Assembly: GCA_002347285.1 (NCBI GenBank)
Contig: DDXW01000003.1
Location: 1 to 57,736 of the forward strand
Length of the DNA: 57,736 nt
Reading direction: 5' to 3'
Source: Rhodocyclaceae bacterium UBA2250
GTDB lineage: Bacteria; Pseudomonadota; Gammaproteobacteria; Burkholderiales; Rhodocyclaceae
Part shown: one piece after another, positions 49,264-57,615 of the stretch
How the letters are laid out: each line of letters begins with the position of its first letter
How positions within the stretch are numbered: position 1 is the first letter of the stretch
Program-made: the position numbers and the translations under genes
Notes under the pieces: generated by a model
What the model saw: the letters and a program-made list of their open reading frames with translations, nothing else
What the model was told of the DNA's origin: nothing
Database searches by the model: none

Positions 49264-50103
49264 ATGCAGGCGCGCCGCTTGCCCGCCATGCGCGGGCCGC
49301 TCTGGCTGCTCGCCGGTTTCCGGCTGTTCCGCCGCAACCCCGCGCTGCTCACCGCGCTGACCCTGTTCTACCTGCTGGTGGTGCAGGTGCTCGGCGGGCT
49401 GCTGCCCGGCATCGGCCCGATCCTGCTGCCGCTGGTGCTACCCGCGCTGACGCTGGTCGTCGCCAACGGCTGCCGGCTCGTCGATGAAGGCCGCGCGCCC
49501 GGCAAGGCGGCGCTGCTGGACGGCTTCGCCGGCAACGGCCCCGCCATGCTGCGGCTGGGCGGGCTGCAACTGCTCGGCATGCTGCTGCTGGTGGTGGTCA
49601 ACCTGGCGCTCAACGGCGGCAGCGATCCATTCGCCGCTCTCGAGGCGGGCGCGCCCGCCGGCGCTCCGGCCGAGGGCGCGCCGGGGCCGCAGGGTTCGCC
49701 GGGTTCCGGCGCGCCGGGCGATCCGGCGGCCGAGGCGGTCGCGCTCGGCGCCCTGATGCAGCTGATGCTGCTGGCGGCGCCGCTGATCGTCGCCTTCTGG
49801 TTCGCCCCCTTCCTGGTCGGCTGGGACCGCGTCGCCCCGTTCAAGGCGGTGTTCTTCAGCACCGTCGCGGCCTGGCGCAACTGGCGGGCGATGGGCGCCT
49901 TCGCCTTCGCCGTGATCGCCGTCGGCGGCATCCTGCCCGGCTTCCTGCTGATCCTCCTCGGCCAGATTCCGGGCGTGTCGCTCGGCGCCGTTTTCATCGC
50001 GCTGCGCCTGCTGCTCGCGTTCGTCGTCGCGCCGATCCTCACCGCGAGCGTCTACGTGAGCTACGTCGACATCTTCCGGCCCGCCGTCGACGAGAATGCC
50101 TGA
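49264..50103 (+). CDS. BPSS1780-type membrane protein
   Basis: A 279-residue inner-membrane protein with about five to six membrane segments (LTLFYLLVVQVLGGLLPGIG, LGGLQLLGMLLLVVVNLAL, LMLLAAPLIVAFWFAPFLVG, AFAFAVIAVGGILPGFLLIL) and a Gly/Pro/Ala-rich loop of about 40 residues between them (PEGAPGPQGSPGSGAPGD). The segment FAPFLVGWDRVAPFKAVFFS is typical of the BPSS1780 family of unknown function. The 3' end overlaps nadD by 8 bases, so it heads or joins the nadD-rng operon. Confidence 0.72.
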   Translation: MQARRLPAMRGPLWLLAGFRLFRRNPALLTALTLFYLLVVQVLGGLLPGIGPILLPLVLPALTLVVANGCRLVDEGRAPGKAALLDGFAGNGPAMLRLGGLQLLGMLLLVVVNLALNGGSDPFAALEAGAPAGAPAEGAPGPQGSPGSGAPGDPAAEAVALGALMQLMLLAAPLIVAFWFAPFLVGWDRVAPFKAVFFSTVAAWRNWRAMGAFAFAVIAVGGILPGFLLILLGQIPGVSLGAVFIALRLLLAFVVAPILTASVYVSYVDIFRPAVDENA

Positions 50104-50743
50104 TCCCGTCGGCATCCTCGGCGGCACCTTCGATCCGGTTCACCGCGCCCACCTGGCGCTCGCGCAGGCGGCGCTCGACCGCCTCGGCCTCGCCCAGGTG
50201 CTGTGGATTCCCGCCGGCCGGCCGCCGCACCGCGCCGCGCCCCGCACGGCGGCCACCGACCGGCTGGCGATGGTGCGCGCCGCGATCGCCGGCGAGCCGC
50301 GCTTCGTGCTCGATCCGAGCGAGGCGGACAGCGCGGCGCCGAGCTACACCGTCGAGACGCTCGAGCGCCTGCGCCGGCAGTTCGGCGCGGCGCAGCCGCT
50401 GGTGCTGCTGATGGGCGCGGACGCCTTCCGCGGCCTGCCGGACTGGCACCGCTGGCGGGAGCTCTTCGGACTCGCGCATCTGGCGGTGGCGACGCGGCCG
50501 GGCTTCCCGCTCGCGGATTTCGCGCCGGAACTGGCAGCGGAGTTCGCCGCGCGCCGCCTCGCCAGACCCGAGTTTGGCGCGCCGGCCGGCGGCATCGTCA
50601 CCTTCGAGCTGGTCGCCGGCACGGTATCGGCGACCGAGGCGCGCGGCCTCGTCGCGGCCGGCGCGCCGGACGCGCAGCTGCTCGAATTGCTGCCCGCGCC
50701 CGTTCTCGACTATATTCGCCAACATCATCTGTATCGCGACTGA
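50096..50743 (+). CDS. nadD: Nicotinate-nucleotide adenylyltransferase
   Basis: Makes nicotinate adenine dinucleotide in NAD synthesis. 215 residues with the nucleotidyltransferase motif ILGGTFDPVHRAHLALAQAA, LWIPAGRPPHR, LLMGADAFRGLPDWHRW and the late VSATEARGLVAAG in place of the usual ISSTxIR. A diverged dispersed repeat (20/23) at 50553-50575 encodes RLARPEF. It is followed by rsfS after 3 bases, the classic nadD-rsfS-rlmH order. Confidence 0.92.
   Translation: MPDPVGILGGTFDPVHRAHLALAQAALDRLGLAQVLWIPAGRPPHRAAPRTAATDRLAMVRAAIAGEPRFVLDPSEADSAAPSYTVETLERLRRQFGAAQPLVLLMGADAFRGLPDWHRWRELFGLAHLAVATRPGFPLADFAPELAAEFAARRLARPEFGAPAGGIVTFELVAGTVSATEARGLVAAGAPDAQLLELLPAPVLDYIRQHHLYRD
50553..50575 (-). 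repeat. Possible diverged 23-bp dispersed repeat (20/23) in nadD
   Basis: Three mismatches to consensus; at this level chance matches also occur (one is seen in a conserved polA motif), so membership is uncertain. Confidence 0.3.
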
Positions 50744-50746
50744 TTC

Positions 50747-51109
50747 ATGGACATCCGCAAACTGCAGCGCATCGTCGTCGACGCCCTCGAGGACATCAAG
50801 GGCAAGGACATCGTCGTCATCAACACGCGCAAGCTTTCCGACATGTTCGCGCGCGTCGTGATCGCCAGCGGCGATTCGAACCGCCAGGTGCGGGCGCTGG
50901 CGCGCAACGTCGAGGAAAAAGTCCGCGAGGCGGGTGGCGAGGTGATCGGCACCGAGGGCGAGGAGGTCGGCGAATGGGTGCTGGTCGACCTCGGCGACAT
51001 CGTCGTCCATGTGATGCAGCCGCAGACGCGCCGCTATTACGACCTCGAGGCGCTCTGGCAGGTGAAGCCGAAGCGCCCGGCGGCCGCGAAAGCGGCGCCG
51101 GCGGAGTGA
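50747..51109 (+). CDS. rsfS: Ribosome silencing factor RsfS
   Basis: A 120-residue protein that binds ribosomal protein uL14 and prevents subunit joining when nutrients are low. The fold is recognised from RIVVDALEDIKGKDIVVINT, FARVVIASGDSNRQVRALAR, GEWVLVDLGDIVVHVMQPQT and RRYYDLEALW. The C-terminal tail is Lys/Ala-rich. Its TGA overlaps the rlmH GTG start (GTGA), showing coupling. Confidence 0.93.
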   Translation: MDIRKLQRIVVDALEDIKGKDIVVINTRKLSDMFARVVIASGDSNRQVRALARNVEEKVREAGGEVIGTEGEEVGEWVLVDLGDIVVHVMQPQTRRYYDLEALWQVKPKRPAAAKAAPAE

Positions 51110-51576
51110 GGCTGATCGTGGCCGCCGTCGGCACCCGGCTGCCCGAGTGGATGGACGCCGGCTTCGCCGAGTACGCCAAACGCATGCCGCGCGAGCTGCC
51201 GCTCGAACTGGCCGAGATCAGGCCCGAGCCGCGCACCACCGGCAAGACCGTCGAGGCGATGATGGCCGCCGAGGCGAAGCGCATCGAGGCGGCCCTGCCC
51301 GCGCGCTGCCGCCGCGTCGCGCTCGACGAGCGCGGCGAGACGCTCGACACGCGGGCGCTCGCCGACCGCCTCGGGCAGTGGCAGGCGCAGGGCGACGACG
51401 TCGCCTTCCTGATCGGCGGGCCGGACGGCCTCGACCCGGAACTCAAGCGCACCGCCCACGAGCGGCTGCGCCTGTCGTCGCTGACGCTGCCGCACGGCCT
51501 GGCGCGCGTGGTGCTCGCCGAGGCGCTCTACCGCGCGCACAGTCTGCGCTGCGGCCATCCCTACCATCGCGACTGA
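51106..51576 (+). CDS. rlmH: 23S rRNA pseudouridine(1915) N3-methyltransferase
   Basis: SPOUT-class methyltransferase acting on pseudouridine 1915 in helix 69 of 23S rRNA of the assembled ribosome. 156 residues: RLIVAAVGTRLPEWMDAGFA, YAKRMPRELPLELAEI, the SAM-binding trefoil knot VAFLIGGPDGLDPELK and SLTLPHGLARVVLAEALYRA, ending SLRCGHPYHRD. The GTG start at 51106 overlaps the rsfS stop and gives the family length of 155-156. Confidence 0.94.
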   Translation: MRLIVAAVGTRLPEWMDAGFAEYAKRMPRELPLELAEIRPEPRTTGKTVEAMMAAEAKRIEAALPARCRRVALDERGETLDTRALADRLGQWQAQGDDVAFLIGGPDGLDPELKRTAHERLRLSSLTLPHGLARVVLAEALYRAHSLRCGHPYHRD

Positions 51577-51583
51577 CGGCGTC

Positions 51584-52201
51584 ATGGCCACGCTCGAGCC
51601 GCGCGTCTACCTCGCCTCCCAGAGCCCGCGCCGGCGCGAGCTGCTGACGCAGATCGGCGTGCGCTTCGACCTGCTGCTGTTCCGCAACGGCGACCGCGCC
51701 GATCCGGAAACCGACGAGACGCCGCTGCCCGGCGAGGCGCCCGAAGCCTATGCGCTGCGCGTCGCCGCCGCCAAGGCGCGCCACGGCGCGCAGCTGCTGG
51801 CGCTGCGCCGCCTGCCGCCGCGGCCGGTGCTGGCGGCCGACACGACGCTCGACGTGGACGGCGAGATCGTCGGCAAGCCGCGCGACGACGCCGACGCGGC
51901 GGCGATCCTGCAGCGCCTGTCCGGCCGCGCGCACCTGGTGCTGACGGCGATCGCCGTCGCCCACCAGCAGCGCGTCGAGACGCGGCTGTCGATCAGCGAA
52001 GTGCGCTTCCGCACGCTGGCCCCGGACGAAATCCACCGCTACGTCGCCAGCGGCGAGCCGCGCGACAAGGCGGGCGCCTACGGCATCCAGGGGCGCGCGG
52101 CGACCTTCGTCGCCGAGATCCGCGGCAGCCACTCCGGCATCGTCGGCCTGCCGCTGTGCGAAACCGCGCTGCTGCTGCGCGAGTTCGGCTACCCGGTCTA
52201 G
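51584..52201 (+). CDS. Maf family nucleotide pyrophosphatase (dTTP/UTP type)
   Basis: A 205-residue Maf protein predicted to hydrolyse dTTP, UTP or modified nucleotides, a housecleaning role. VYLASQSPRRRELLTQIGVR with the SxRR motif, the KARHGAQLL helix, VLAADTTLDVDGEIVGKPRD and DKAGAYGIQGRAATFVAEI are conserved. Length and the AADT motif fit the YhdE/MafB branch. Its stop codon provides the first base of a perfect dispersed repeat that fills the gap to rng. Confidence 0.9.
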   Translation: MATLEPRVYLASQSPRRRELLTQIGVRFDLLLFRNGDRADPETDETPLPGEAPEAYALRVAAAKARHGAQLLALRRLPPRPVLAADTTLDVDGEIVGKPRDDADAAAILQRLSGRAHLVLTAIAVAHQQRVETRLSISEVRFRTLAPDEIHRYVASGEPRDKAGAYGIQGRAATFVAEIRGSHSGIVGLPLCETALLLREFGYPV

Positions 52202-52223
52202 CCGCCCCGCCAGCGCCGAGTTT
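52201..52223 (-). repeat. 23-bp dispersed repeat, perfect copy, between maf and rng
   Basis: Exact consensus match. It starts at the last base of the maf TAG and ends 3 bases before the rng ATG, so rng has no conventional Shine-Dalgarno unless the repeat supplies it. Confidence 0.8.
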
Positions 52224-52226
52224 GCC

Positions 52227-53693
52227 ATGAATGAAGAATTCCTGATCAACTTCACGCCGCAGGAGACGCGCGTCGCGCTGATGCAGCAGGGCGCCGTGCA
52301 GGAGCTGCACGTCGAGCGCACCGGCGGCCGCGGCATCGTCGGCAACGTCTATCTCGGCCGCGTCGCGCGCGTGCTGCCGGGCATGCAGTCGGCCTTCATC
52401 GAGGCCGGCCTCGCGCGCACCGCCTTCCTGCACGTCGCCGACATCTGGGGCGAGAAGCTCGGCGCGGCGCGGCCGATCGAGCGCCTGCTCAGCGAGGGCG
52501 AGACGCTGATGGTGCAGGTACTCAAGGACCCGATCGGCAGCAAGGGCGCGCGCCTGTCGACGCAGATCTCGCTGGCCGGCCGCCTGCTCGTCTATCTGCC
52601 GCAGGAGCGGCACATCGGCATCTCGCAGAAGATCGAGGACGAGGCCGGCCGCGAGGCGCTGCGCGAGCGCATCCAGCGGTTGCTGCCGCCCGACATCGCC
52701 GACGAGGGGGGCGGCTTCATCGTCCGCACCGTCGCGGAAGGCGCCTCGGACGCGGAGCTGGCCGCCGACATCGCCTATCTGCGCCGGCTCTGGCAGGAGA
52801 TCCGCCATCGCGCGCAGAACGCCGCTGCGCCGTCCCTGCTGCACCACGACCTGACGCTCGCCCAGCGCGTGCTGCGCGACCTGGCCGGGCCGGAGACGAC
52901 GCGCATCGTCATCGACTCGCGCGAGAACTTCCAGAAGCTGTCGGCCTTCGCGCACGAATACATGCCGCAGCTCGCGCCGCTGCTCGAGCACTACACCGGT
53001 GAGCGGCCGCTGTTCGACCTCTACGCGGTCGAGGAGGAGATCCAGAAGGCGCTGGGGCGCCGCGTCGACCTCAAGTCCGGCGGCTACCTGATCATCGACC
53101 AGACCGAGGCGCTGACCACCATCGACGTGAATACCGGCGCCTTCGTCGGCAACCGCGTCGGCGGCAACTTCGACGACACCATCTTCAAGACCAACCTCGA
53201 GGCGGCGCAGACGATCGCCCGGCAATTGCGCCTGCGCAACCTCGGCGGCATCATCATCGTCGACTTCATCGACATGGAGTCGGCCGAGCACCGGGCCGCC
53301 GTGCTCGCCGAACTCAACAAGGCGCTGGCGCGCGACCATACGCGCATCACCGTCAACGGCTTCACCCAGCTCGGCCTGGTCGAGCTGACCAGGAAGCGCA
53401 CGCGCGAGTCGCTGGCGCAGGTGCTGTGCGAGACCTGCCCGACCTGCGGCGGCCGCGGCGTGGTCAAGACGGCGCAGACCCTCGCCTACGAGATCTTGCG
53501 CGAGCTGCTGCGCGAGGCGCGCCAGTTCGCCGCGCGCGAGATGCGCGTGCTGGCCGCCCCGGTCGTCATCGACCTGTTCCTCGACGAGGAATCGCAAGCG
53601 CTGGCGATGCTTTCCGACTTCATCGGCCAGCCGATCTCGCTGCAGGCGGAGCCGAGCTACAACCAGGAGCAATACGATATCGTGCTGATGTAA
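52227..53693 (+). CDS. rng: Ribonuclease G
   Basis: Endonuclease for 16S rRNA 5' maturation and mRNA decay. 488 residues: N-terminal RNase H-like/S1 region (MNEEFLINFTPQETRVAL, NVYLGRVARVLPGMQSAFIE), 5'-sensor region, catalytic DNase I-like site with Asp in TTIDVNTGAFVG and IIVDFIDM, and zinc-link CETCPTCGGRG. Length and the lack of a long C-terminal scaffold separate it from RNase E. A dispersed repeat lies directly before the start codon, so initiation may be weak or coupled to maf. Confidence 0.94.
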   Translation: MNEEFLINFTPQETRVALMQQGAVQELHVERTGGRGIVGNVYLGRVARVLPGMQSAFIEAGLARTAFLHVADIWGEKLGAARPIERLLSEGETLMVQVLKDPIGSKGARLSTQISLAGRLLVYLPQERHIGISQKIEDEAGREALRERIQRLLPPDIADEGGGFIVRTVAEGASDAELAADIAYLRRLWQEIRHRAQNAAAPSLLHHDLTLAQRVLRDLAGPETTRIVIDSRENFQKLSAFAHEYMPQLAPLLEHYTGERPLFDLYAVEEEIQKALGRRVDLKSGGYLIIDQTEALTTIDVNTGAFVGNRVGGNFDDTIFKTNLEAAQTIARQLRLRNLGGIIIVDFIDMESAEHRAAVLAELNKALARDHTRITVNGFTQLGLVELTRKRTRESLAQVLCETCPTCGGRGVVKTAQTLAYEILRELLREARQFAAREMRVLAAPVVIDLFLDEESQALAMLSDFIGQPISLQAEPSYNQEQYDIVLM

Positions 53694-53733
53694 CCCACCC
53701 CCGACGCAGTACCCATATAAAAAGGAGAAGGCC

Positions 53734-54597
53734 ATGACCACAGAGAGAAGCAACCCGGATTTCGACAGCCTGCTGCCCGCCGCGAAACTGACGCGCCGCG
53801 GCTTCGTCGCCACCGCGCTCGGCGCCGGCTTCGCGCTCGCCGTGCAGCCGGTGATGGCGCAGACCGCGATCAAGACCGATGCGACCGGCCTGACCGCCGG
53901 CGAGGTGAAGATCGACGGACTCGCCGCCTACCGCGCCATGCCGGCCGGCGGCGCGAACCTGCCGACCATCCTCGTCGTCTCGGAAATCTTCGGCGTGCAT
54001 GAGTACATCGCCGACGTCTGCCGGCGGCTGGCCAAGCTCGGCTACCTCGCCATCGCGCCCGAGCTGTTCGCGCGCCACGGCGACCCGCGCCAGCTGACCA
54101 ACGTGCAGCAGATCCTCGACGGCATCATCAGCAAGGTCGCCGACCAGGAGGTGATGGCCGATCTCGACGCCTGCGCAAATTGGGCCAAAAGCAATGGCGG
54201 CGATCCGGCGCGGCTGGGCATCACCGGCTTCTGCTGGGGCGGGCGCATCACCTGGCTCTATGCCGCGCACAATCCCGCCGTCAAGGCCGGCGTTGCCTGG
54301 TATGGCCGCATCGACGGCGAGGTGAACGACCGCACGACGCGCTGGCCGCTCGACGTCGGCGGCGAGCTCAAGGGCGCGGTGCTCGGCCTCTACGGCGGCA
54401 AGGACCAGGGCATTCCGCTCGACGACGTCGAGGCGATGCGGGACGCGCTCAAGAAGGCCGGCGGCCGGTCGCAGATCCACGTCTACCCGGAAGCCGGGCA
54501 CGCCTTCCACGCCGACTACCGGCCGACCTACCGCAAGGACGCGGCCGACGACGGCTGGCAGCGGCTGCAGGCCTGGTTCAAGCAGCACGGCATCTGA
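53734..54597 (+). CDS. Dienelactone hydrolase family protein with Tat signal
   Basis: A 287-residue alpha/beta hydrolase. The N-terminus carries a twin-arginine motif (LTRRGFVATALGAGFALAVQ) and likely cleavage after VMAQ, so a folded periplasmic enzyme is predicted. The catalytic triad is Cys167 in GITGFCWGGRITWLY, Asp224 in YGGKDQGIP and His256 in YPEAGHAFHADY, the Cys-Asp-His set of dienelactone hydrolases. No chlorocatechol genes are adjacent, so the natural substrate is open. An AAAGGAG site precedes the ATG. It is convergent with the transport gene that follows. Confidence 0.85.
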   Translation: MTTERSNPDFDSLLPAAKLTRRGFVATALGAGFALAVQPVMAQTAIKTDATGLTAGEVKIDGLAAYRAMPAGGANLPTILVVSEIFGVHEYIADVCRRLAKLGYLAIAPELFARHGDPRQLTNVQQILDGIISKVADQEVMADLDACANWAKSNGGDPARLGITGFCWGGRITWLYAAHNPAVKAGVAWYGRIDGEVNDRTTRWPLDVGGELKGAVLGLYGGKDQGIPLDDVEAMRDALKKAGGRSQIHVYPEAGHAFHADYRPTYRKDAADDGWQRLQAWFKQHGI

Positions 54598-54605
54598 GCC
54601 TGGGC

Positions 54606-54627
54606 GCGGGGCGCCGCGCCGCCCCGC
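54606..54627. terminator. GC-rich hairpin between convergent genes
   Basis: GCGGGGCG (54606-54613) and CGCCCCGC (54620-54627) form an 8-bp stem with a 6-base loop. The right arm is part of a dispersed repeat copy. No T-run, so termination would be weak or Rho-assisted. Confidence 0.4.
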
Positions 54628-54640
54628 CGGCGCCGAGTTT
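54618..54640 (-). repeat. 23-bp dispersed repeat, perfect copy, abutting the binding-protein stop codon
   Basis: Exact consensus match. On the minus strand it begins at the last base of the TGA of the downstream-facing transport gene. Confidence 0.8.
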
Positions 54641-55797
54641 CAGCGCGCGATCGGCAGGTAGTCGGTGACGTTTTCCCAGCGGCCGTTCCTGATCTGCGCG
54701 ACGCGCACCTGGCGTAGCGCGAGGTGGTTGTCGGCGGACAGGGCGATCGGCTGGCTGCCGAAGAAGTCGCGCGCGACCTCCAGCCGCTCGAGCGCGGCGG
54801 CGACCTTCTGCGGCGTCGGCTGCGGGCCGGCGGCGTGCAGCGCGCGCACGAACAGGTCGGCGCCGACCCAGGTATAGACATCCCAGGTGTTCGGCTCGGT
54901 CTTGAACTTTTCCTGGTAGCGCCGGATCCAGTCGGCCAGCGCGCGGTTCGCGCCGTCGGGGTCGGGCTGCGGCACCAGTGCGACCGCATACAGCCCGTCC
55001 ATCGCCGCGCCGCCGAGTTGCGGCACCTGCGCCGTGTAGCCTGAGGCGGTGACCAGCATCGGTACCTGCCAGCCCGCGCGCCGCGCCTCGGTGTAGGCGC
55101 CGACGGTTTCGCGCACCACCGTGCCGAGCACGACGAAGTCGCAGTCGGCCGCCCTGAGCCGCGCGATCTGCGCGGCGAAGTCGGTGGCGCCGCGCTTGTA
55201 GCTGGTCTGTTCGCACCACTTGAGGCCGAGCTCGCCGAGCAGCGCGTCGATGCCGCGCAGCACCTCGCGGCCCATGTCGTCGTCCTGGTAGAGGATGCCG
55301 ACGCGCTTGAAGCCGTTCTTTTCGATCAGGTGGCGGGCGCCGGGCGGCACCGACTGGGTGTAGGACGGGCTCATGCCGAACTTGAGCGGATGCACCGGTT
55401 CATAGACTTCCTTGAGCGGCGCGCCGGGGAACAGGTGCAGCACGCCGGCTTCGAGAAAGCGCGGCATCGTCGCCATCACCACCGGCGAGCCGAGGTTGTG
55501 GAGCACGGCGAAGACACCCGTGCCGCCGAGCAGCTTCTCGGCCGCCAGCACCGCGCGCTTCGGATCGTAGCCGGTGTCCTCGACCAGCAGCTTCAGCTGC
55601 CGGCCATGCACGCCGCCCTTGGCGTTCTCCTCGTCGAAGCGCATCTGGGTGCCGTTGCGGAAATGCACGCCGAGCGCGGCGATCGGGCCGGACAGATCCT
55701 GCAGGCTGCCGACGCGGAGTTCGGTGGGGGTGACACCGCCGGCGGCGGCGAACGGCGCCAGACAGGCGAGACAGAAGGCGAGCAACAGGTGACGCAT
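54640..55797 (-). CDS. ABC transporter substrate-binding protein, branched-chain amino acid (Liv) type
   Basis: A 385-residue periplasmic binding protein of the type I fold. A signal peptide (MRHLLLAFCLACLAPFAAAG) is followed by LRVGSLQDLSGPIAALGVHF and QLKLLVEDTGYDPKRAVLAA, both typical of LivJ-like proteins. Other landmarks are HLFPGAPLKEVYEP and VGILYQDDDMGREVLRGI. The ligand could be an amino acid, amide or aromatic acid; this cannot be read here. It is the third gene of a minus-strand unit livH-livM-binding protein. Confidence 0.85.
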   Translation of the reverse strand: MRHLLLAFCLACLAPFAAAGGVTPTELRVGSLQDLSGPIAALGVHFRNGTQMRFDEENAKGGVHGRQLKLLVEDTGYDPKRAVLAAEKLLGGTGVFAVLHNLGSPVVMATMPRFLEAGVLHLFPGAPLKEVYEPVHPLKFGMSPSYTQSVPPGARHLIEKNGFKRVGILYQDDDMGREVLRGIDALLGELGLKWCEQTSYKRGATDFAAQIARLRAADCDFVVLGTVVRETVGAYTEARRAGWQVPMLVTASGYTAQVPQLGGAAMDGLYAVALVPQPDPDGANRALADWIRRYQEKFKTEPNTWDVYTWVGADLFVRALHAAGPQPTPQKVAAALERLEVARDFFGSQPIALSADNHLALRQVRVAQIRNGRWENVTDYLPIAR

Positions 55798-55825
55798 GGC
55801 GGCGTCTCCGCGGAAAAGTCGGCGA

Positions 55826-56743
55826 TTATAGGGAACGCAGCCGGCCTGCCAGGCCTGATAAACCGTCGGGCGCGTAGCGCAGGGTCAGCACCAGCGCGAG
55901 GCCGAAGGCGAACAGTTCGACGCCGGCGGGCGGTACGGCCCAGCCCGCCAGGTCGCGCAGCAGGCCGAGCGCCTGCGGCAGCGCGATCAGGAACAGCGCG
56001 CCGAGCACGATGCCAGCGCGCGTGCCGAGGCCGCCGATCACCAGCATCATCAGCAATTCGATCGACATCACCCAGTCGAACTGCTCGGGGCTGACGAAGC
56101 GCAACTGGTGCGCGTAGAGCGCGCCGGCGAGGCCGGCGAGCGCGGCGGCGGCGGCGAACGCGACGACCTTGAGCGCCGGCACGGCGACGCCGATCGCCTG
56201 CGCGGCGGTGGCGTCCTCGCGCACGGCGGCGAACGCGCGCCCGAGGCGCGAGGCGAGCAGGCGGCCGAGCAGCCACAGCGCGGCGAGCGCCAGCGCCCAG
56301 GCCAGCCCGTAGGCCGCCCACGGATCGAGCGGCGCGACGACGAGGCCGCCGTTGCCGCCGGTGACCGATTCCCAGCGCACGAGAACTTCCTGGACAATGA
56401 AGCCGAACGAGAGAGTGGCGATGGCGAGGTAGATGCCGGCGAGGCGGCGTGCCGGCCAGGCCGCCGCGCCGCCGGCCAGCGCGGCGAGCAGGGTGGCGGC
56501 GGGCAGCGAGGCGGCGAGCGGCCAGCCCTGCGCCTGCAGCAGCGCCTCGGCATAAGCGCCGATGCCGAGAAAGGCGGCGTGGCACAGCGACAGCTGGCCC
56601 GCGTAGCCGGCCAGCAGCATCAGGCCGGCGCCGGCGACGACGTAGATCGCGACGAAGGTCAGTTGCGCCAGCCCCCACGGCGACAGTACGGCCGGTGCGA
56701 CCAGCAGCGCGAGGATGGCGGCGGAAAGGAGCGCGCGCCGCAT
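55826..56743 (-). CDS. livM: Branched-chain amino acid-type ABC transporter permease, LivM family
   Basis: A 305-residue permease with about eight to ten membrane segments. AGYAGQLSLCHAAFLGIGAY and YLAIATLSFGFIVQEVLVRW are LivM signatures, as is GRAFAAVREDATAAQAIGV, the EAA-like coupling loop. The start MRRALLSAAILALL at 56743 overlaps the livH stop (ATGA). Works as heterodimer with LivH. Confidence 0.92.
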   Translation of the reverse strand: MRRALLSAAILALLVAPAVLSPWGLAQLTFVAIYVVAGAGLMLLAGYAGQLSLCHAAFLGIGAYAEALLQAQGWPLAASLPAATLLAALAGGAAAWPARRLAGIYLAIATLSFGFIVQEVLVRWESVTGGNGGLVVAPLDPWAAYGLAWALALAALWLLGRLLASRLGRAFAAVREDATAAQAIGVAVPALKVVAFAAAAALAGLAGALYAHQLRFVSPEQFDWVMSIELLMMLVIGGLGTRAGIVLGALFLIALPQALGLLRDLAGWAVPPAGVELFAFGLALVLTLRYAPDGLSGLAGRLRSL

Positions 56744-57615
56744 CAGGCGTTCTCCTGCGGCCGGCCGAACAGCCCGGCGGGCCGCAGCAGCAGCACCGCC
56801 AGCACCAGCAGATGGGCGGCGACATCCTTGATGCCGGCCGGCGCGTAGAAGCCGGCGAAGGATTCGACCAGGCCGAGCAGCAGGCCGCCCGCCACCGCGC
56901 CGGGCACGCTGCCGAAGCCGCCGATCACCGCCGCCGGCAGCGCCTTGAGGCCGATCAGTCCCATGTGGGCATGGACGAAGGTCACCGGCGCGAGCAGCAC
57001 GCCGGCCGCCGCGGCGAGCCCCGCGGCGAGCGCCCACGTCCAGGCTTGCATGCGCGCCAGCGGGATGCCGACCAGCCGCGCGCCGAGGGGATTCTGCGCG
57101 GCGGCGCGCAGCGCCCGGCCGAGCGGCACGAAGCGGAAGAAGACGAACAGCGCGAGGCCGAGCAGGGCGGTCACCGCGATCACCAGCAGATGGTCGGCGG
57201 CGACCGGCGTGCCGGCGAGCGTCGCGACCCGGCCGGCGAATGGGGTCGGCAGCGCGTGCGTTTCGCTGCCCCAGCCGGGCACCATGGTGATGCCGCCCTT
57301 GAGCATGAAACCGAGGCCGAGGGTCGTCATCACGATCGGGATGTGCGGCTGGCCGAGCAGCGGCCGCAGCACGACTCGTTCGGCGAGCAGGCCGCAGAAC
57401 GCGGCGGCCAGCGCCGCCCCGGCGAGCGCCAGCGGCCAGGACCAGCCGAGCGTCGCCAGCCCGAGGCCGGCGAACCCCCCCAGCATCATCAGCTCGCCCT
57501 GCGCGAAGTTGACCACCTCGGTCGCCTTCCAGACCAGCACGAAGCCGAGCGCCACCAGCGCGTAGACGCAGCCGGCGGCGATGCCGGCGATGGCGAGGGA
57601 CAGGAACTGGCTCAT
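56743..57615 (-). CDS. livH: Branched-chain amino acid-type ABC transporter permease, LivH family
   Basis: A 290-residue permease with the LivH opening FLSLAIAGIAAGCVYALVAL followed by GFVLVWKATEVVNFAQGELM. The coupling segment GRALRAAAQNPLGARLVGIP and VIGGFGSVPGAVAGGLLLGL are conserved. The cognate ATPases LivG and LivF are not in this window; they may lie upstream beyond 57736. The first gene of the unit visible, with a 121-base upstream region to the edge. Confidence 0.93.
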   Translation of the reverse strand: MSQFLSLAIAGIAAGCVYALVALGFVLVWKATEVVNFAQGELMMLGGFAGLGLATLGWSWPLALAGAALAAAFCGLLAERVVLRPLLGQPHIPIVMTTLGLGFMLKGGITMVPGWGSETHALPTPFAGRVATLAGTPVAADHLLVIAVTALLGLALFVFFRFVPLGRALRAAAQNPLGARLVGIPLARMQAWTWALAAGLAAAAGVLLAPVTFVHAHMGLIGLKALPAAVIGGFGSVPGAVAGGLLLGLVESFAGFYAPAGIKDVAAHLLVLAVLLLRPAGLFGRPQENA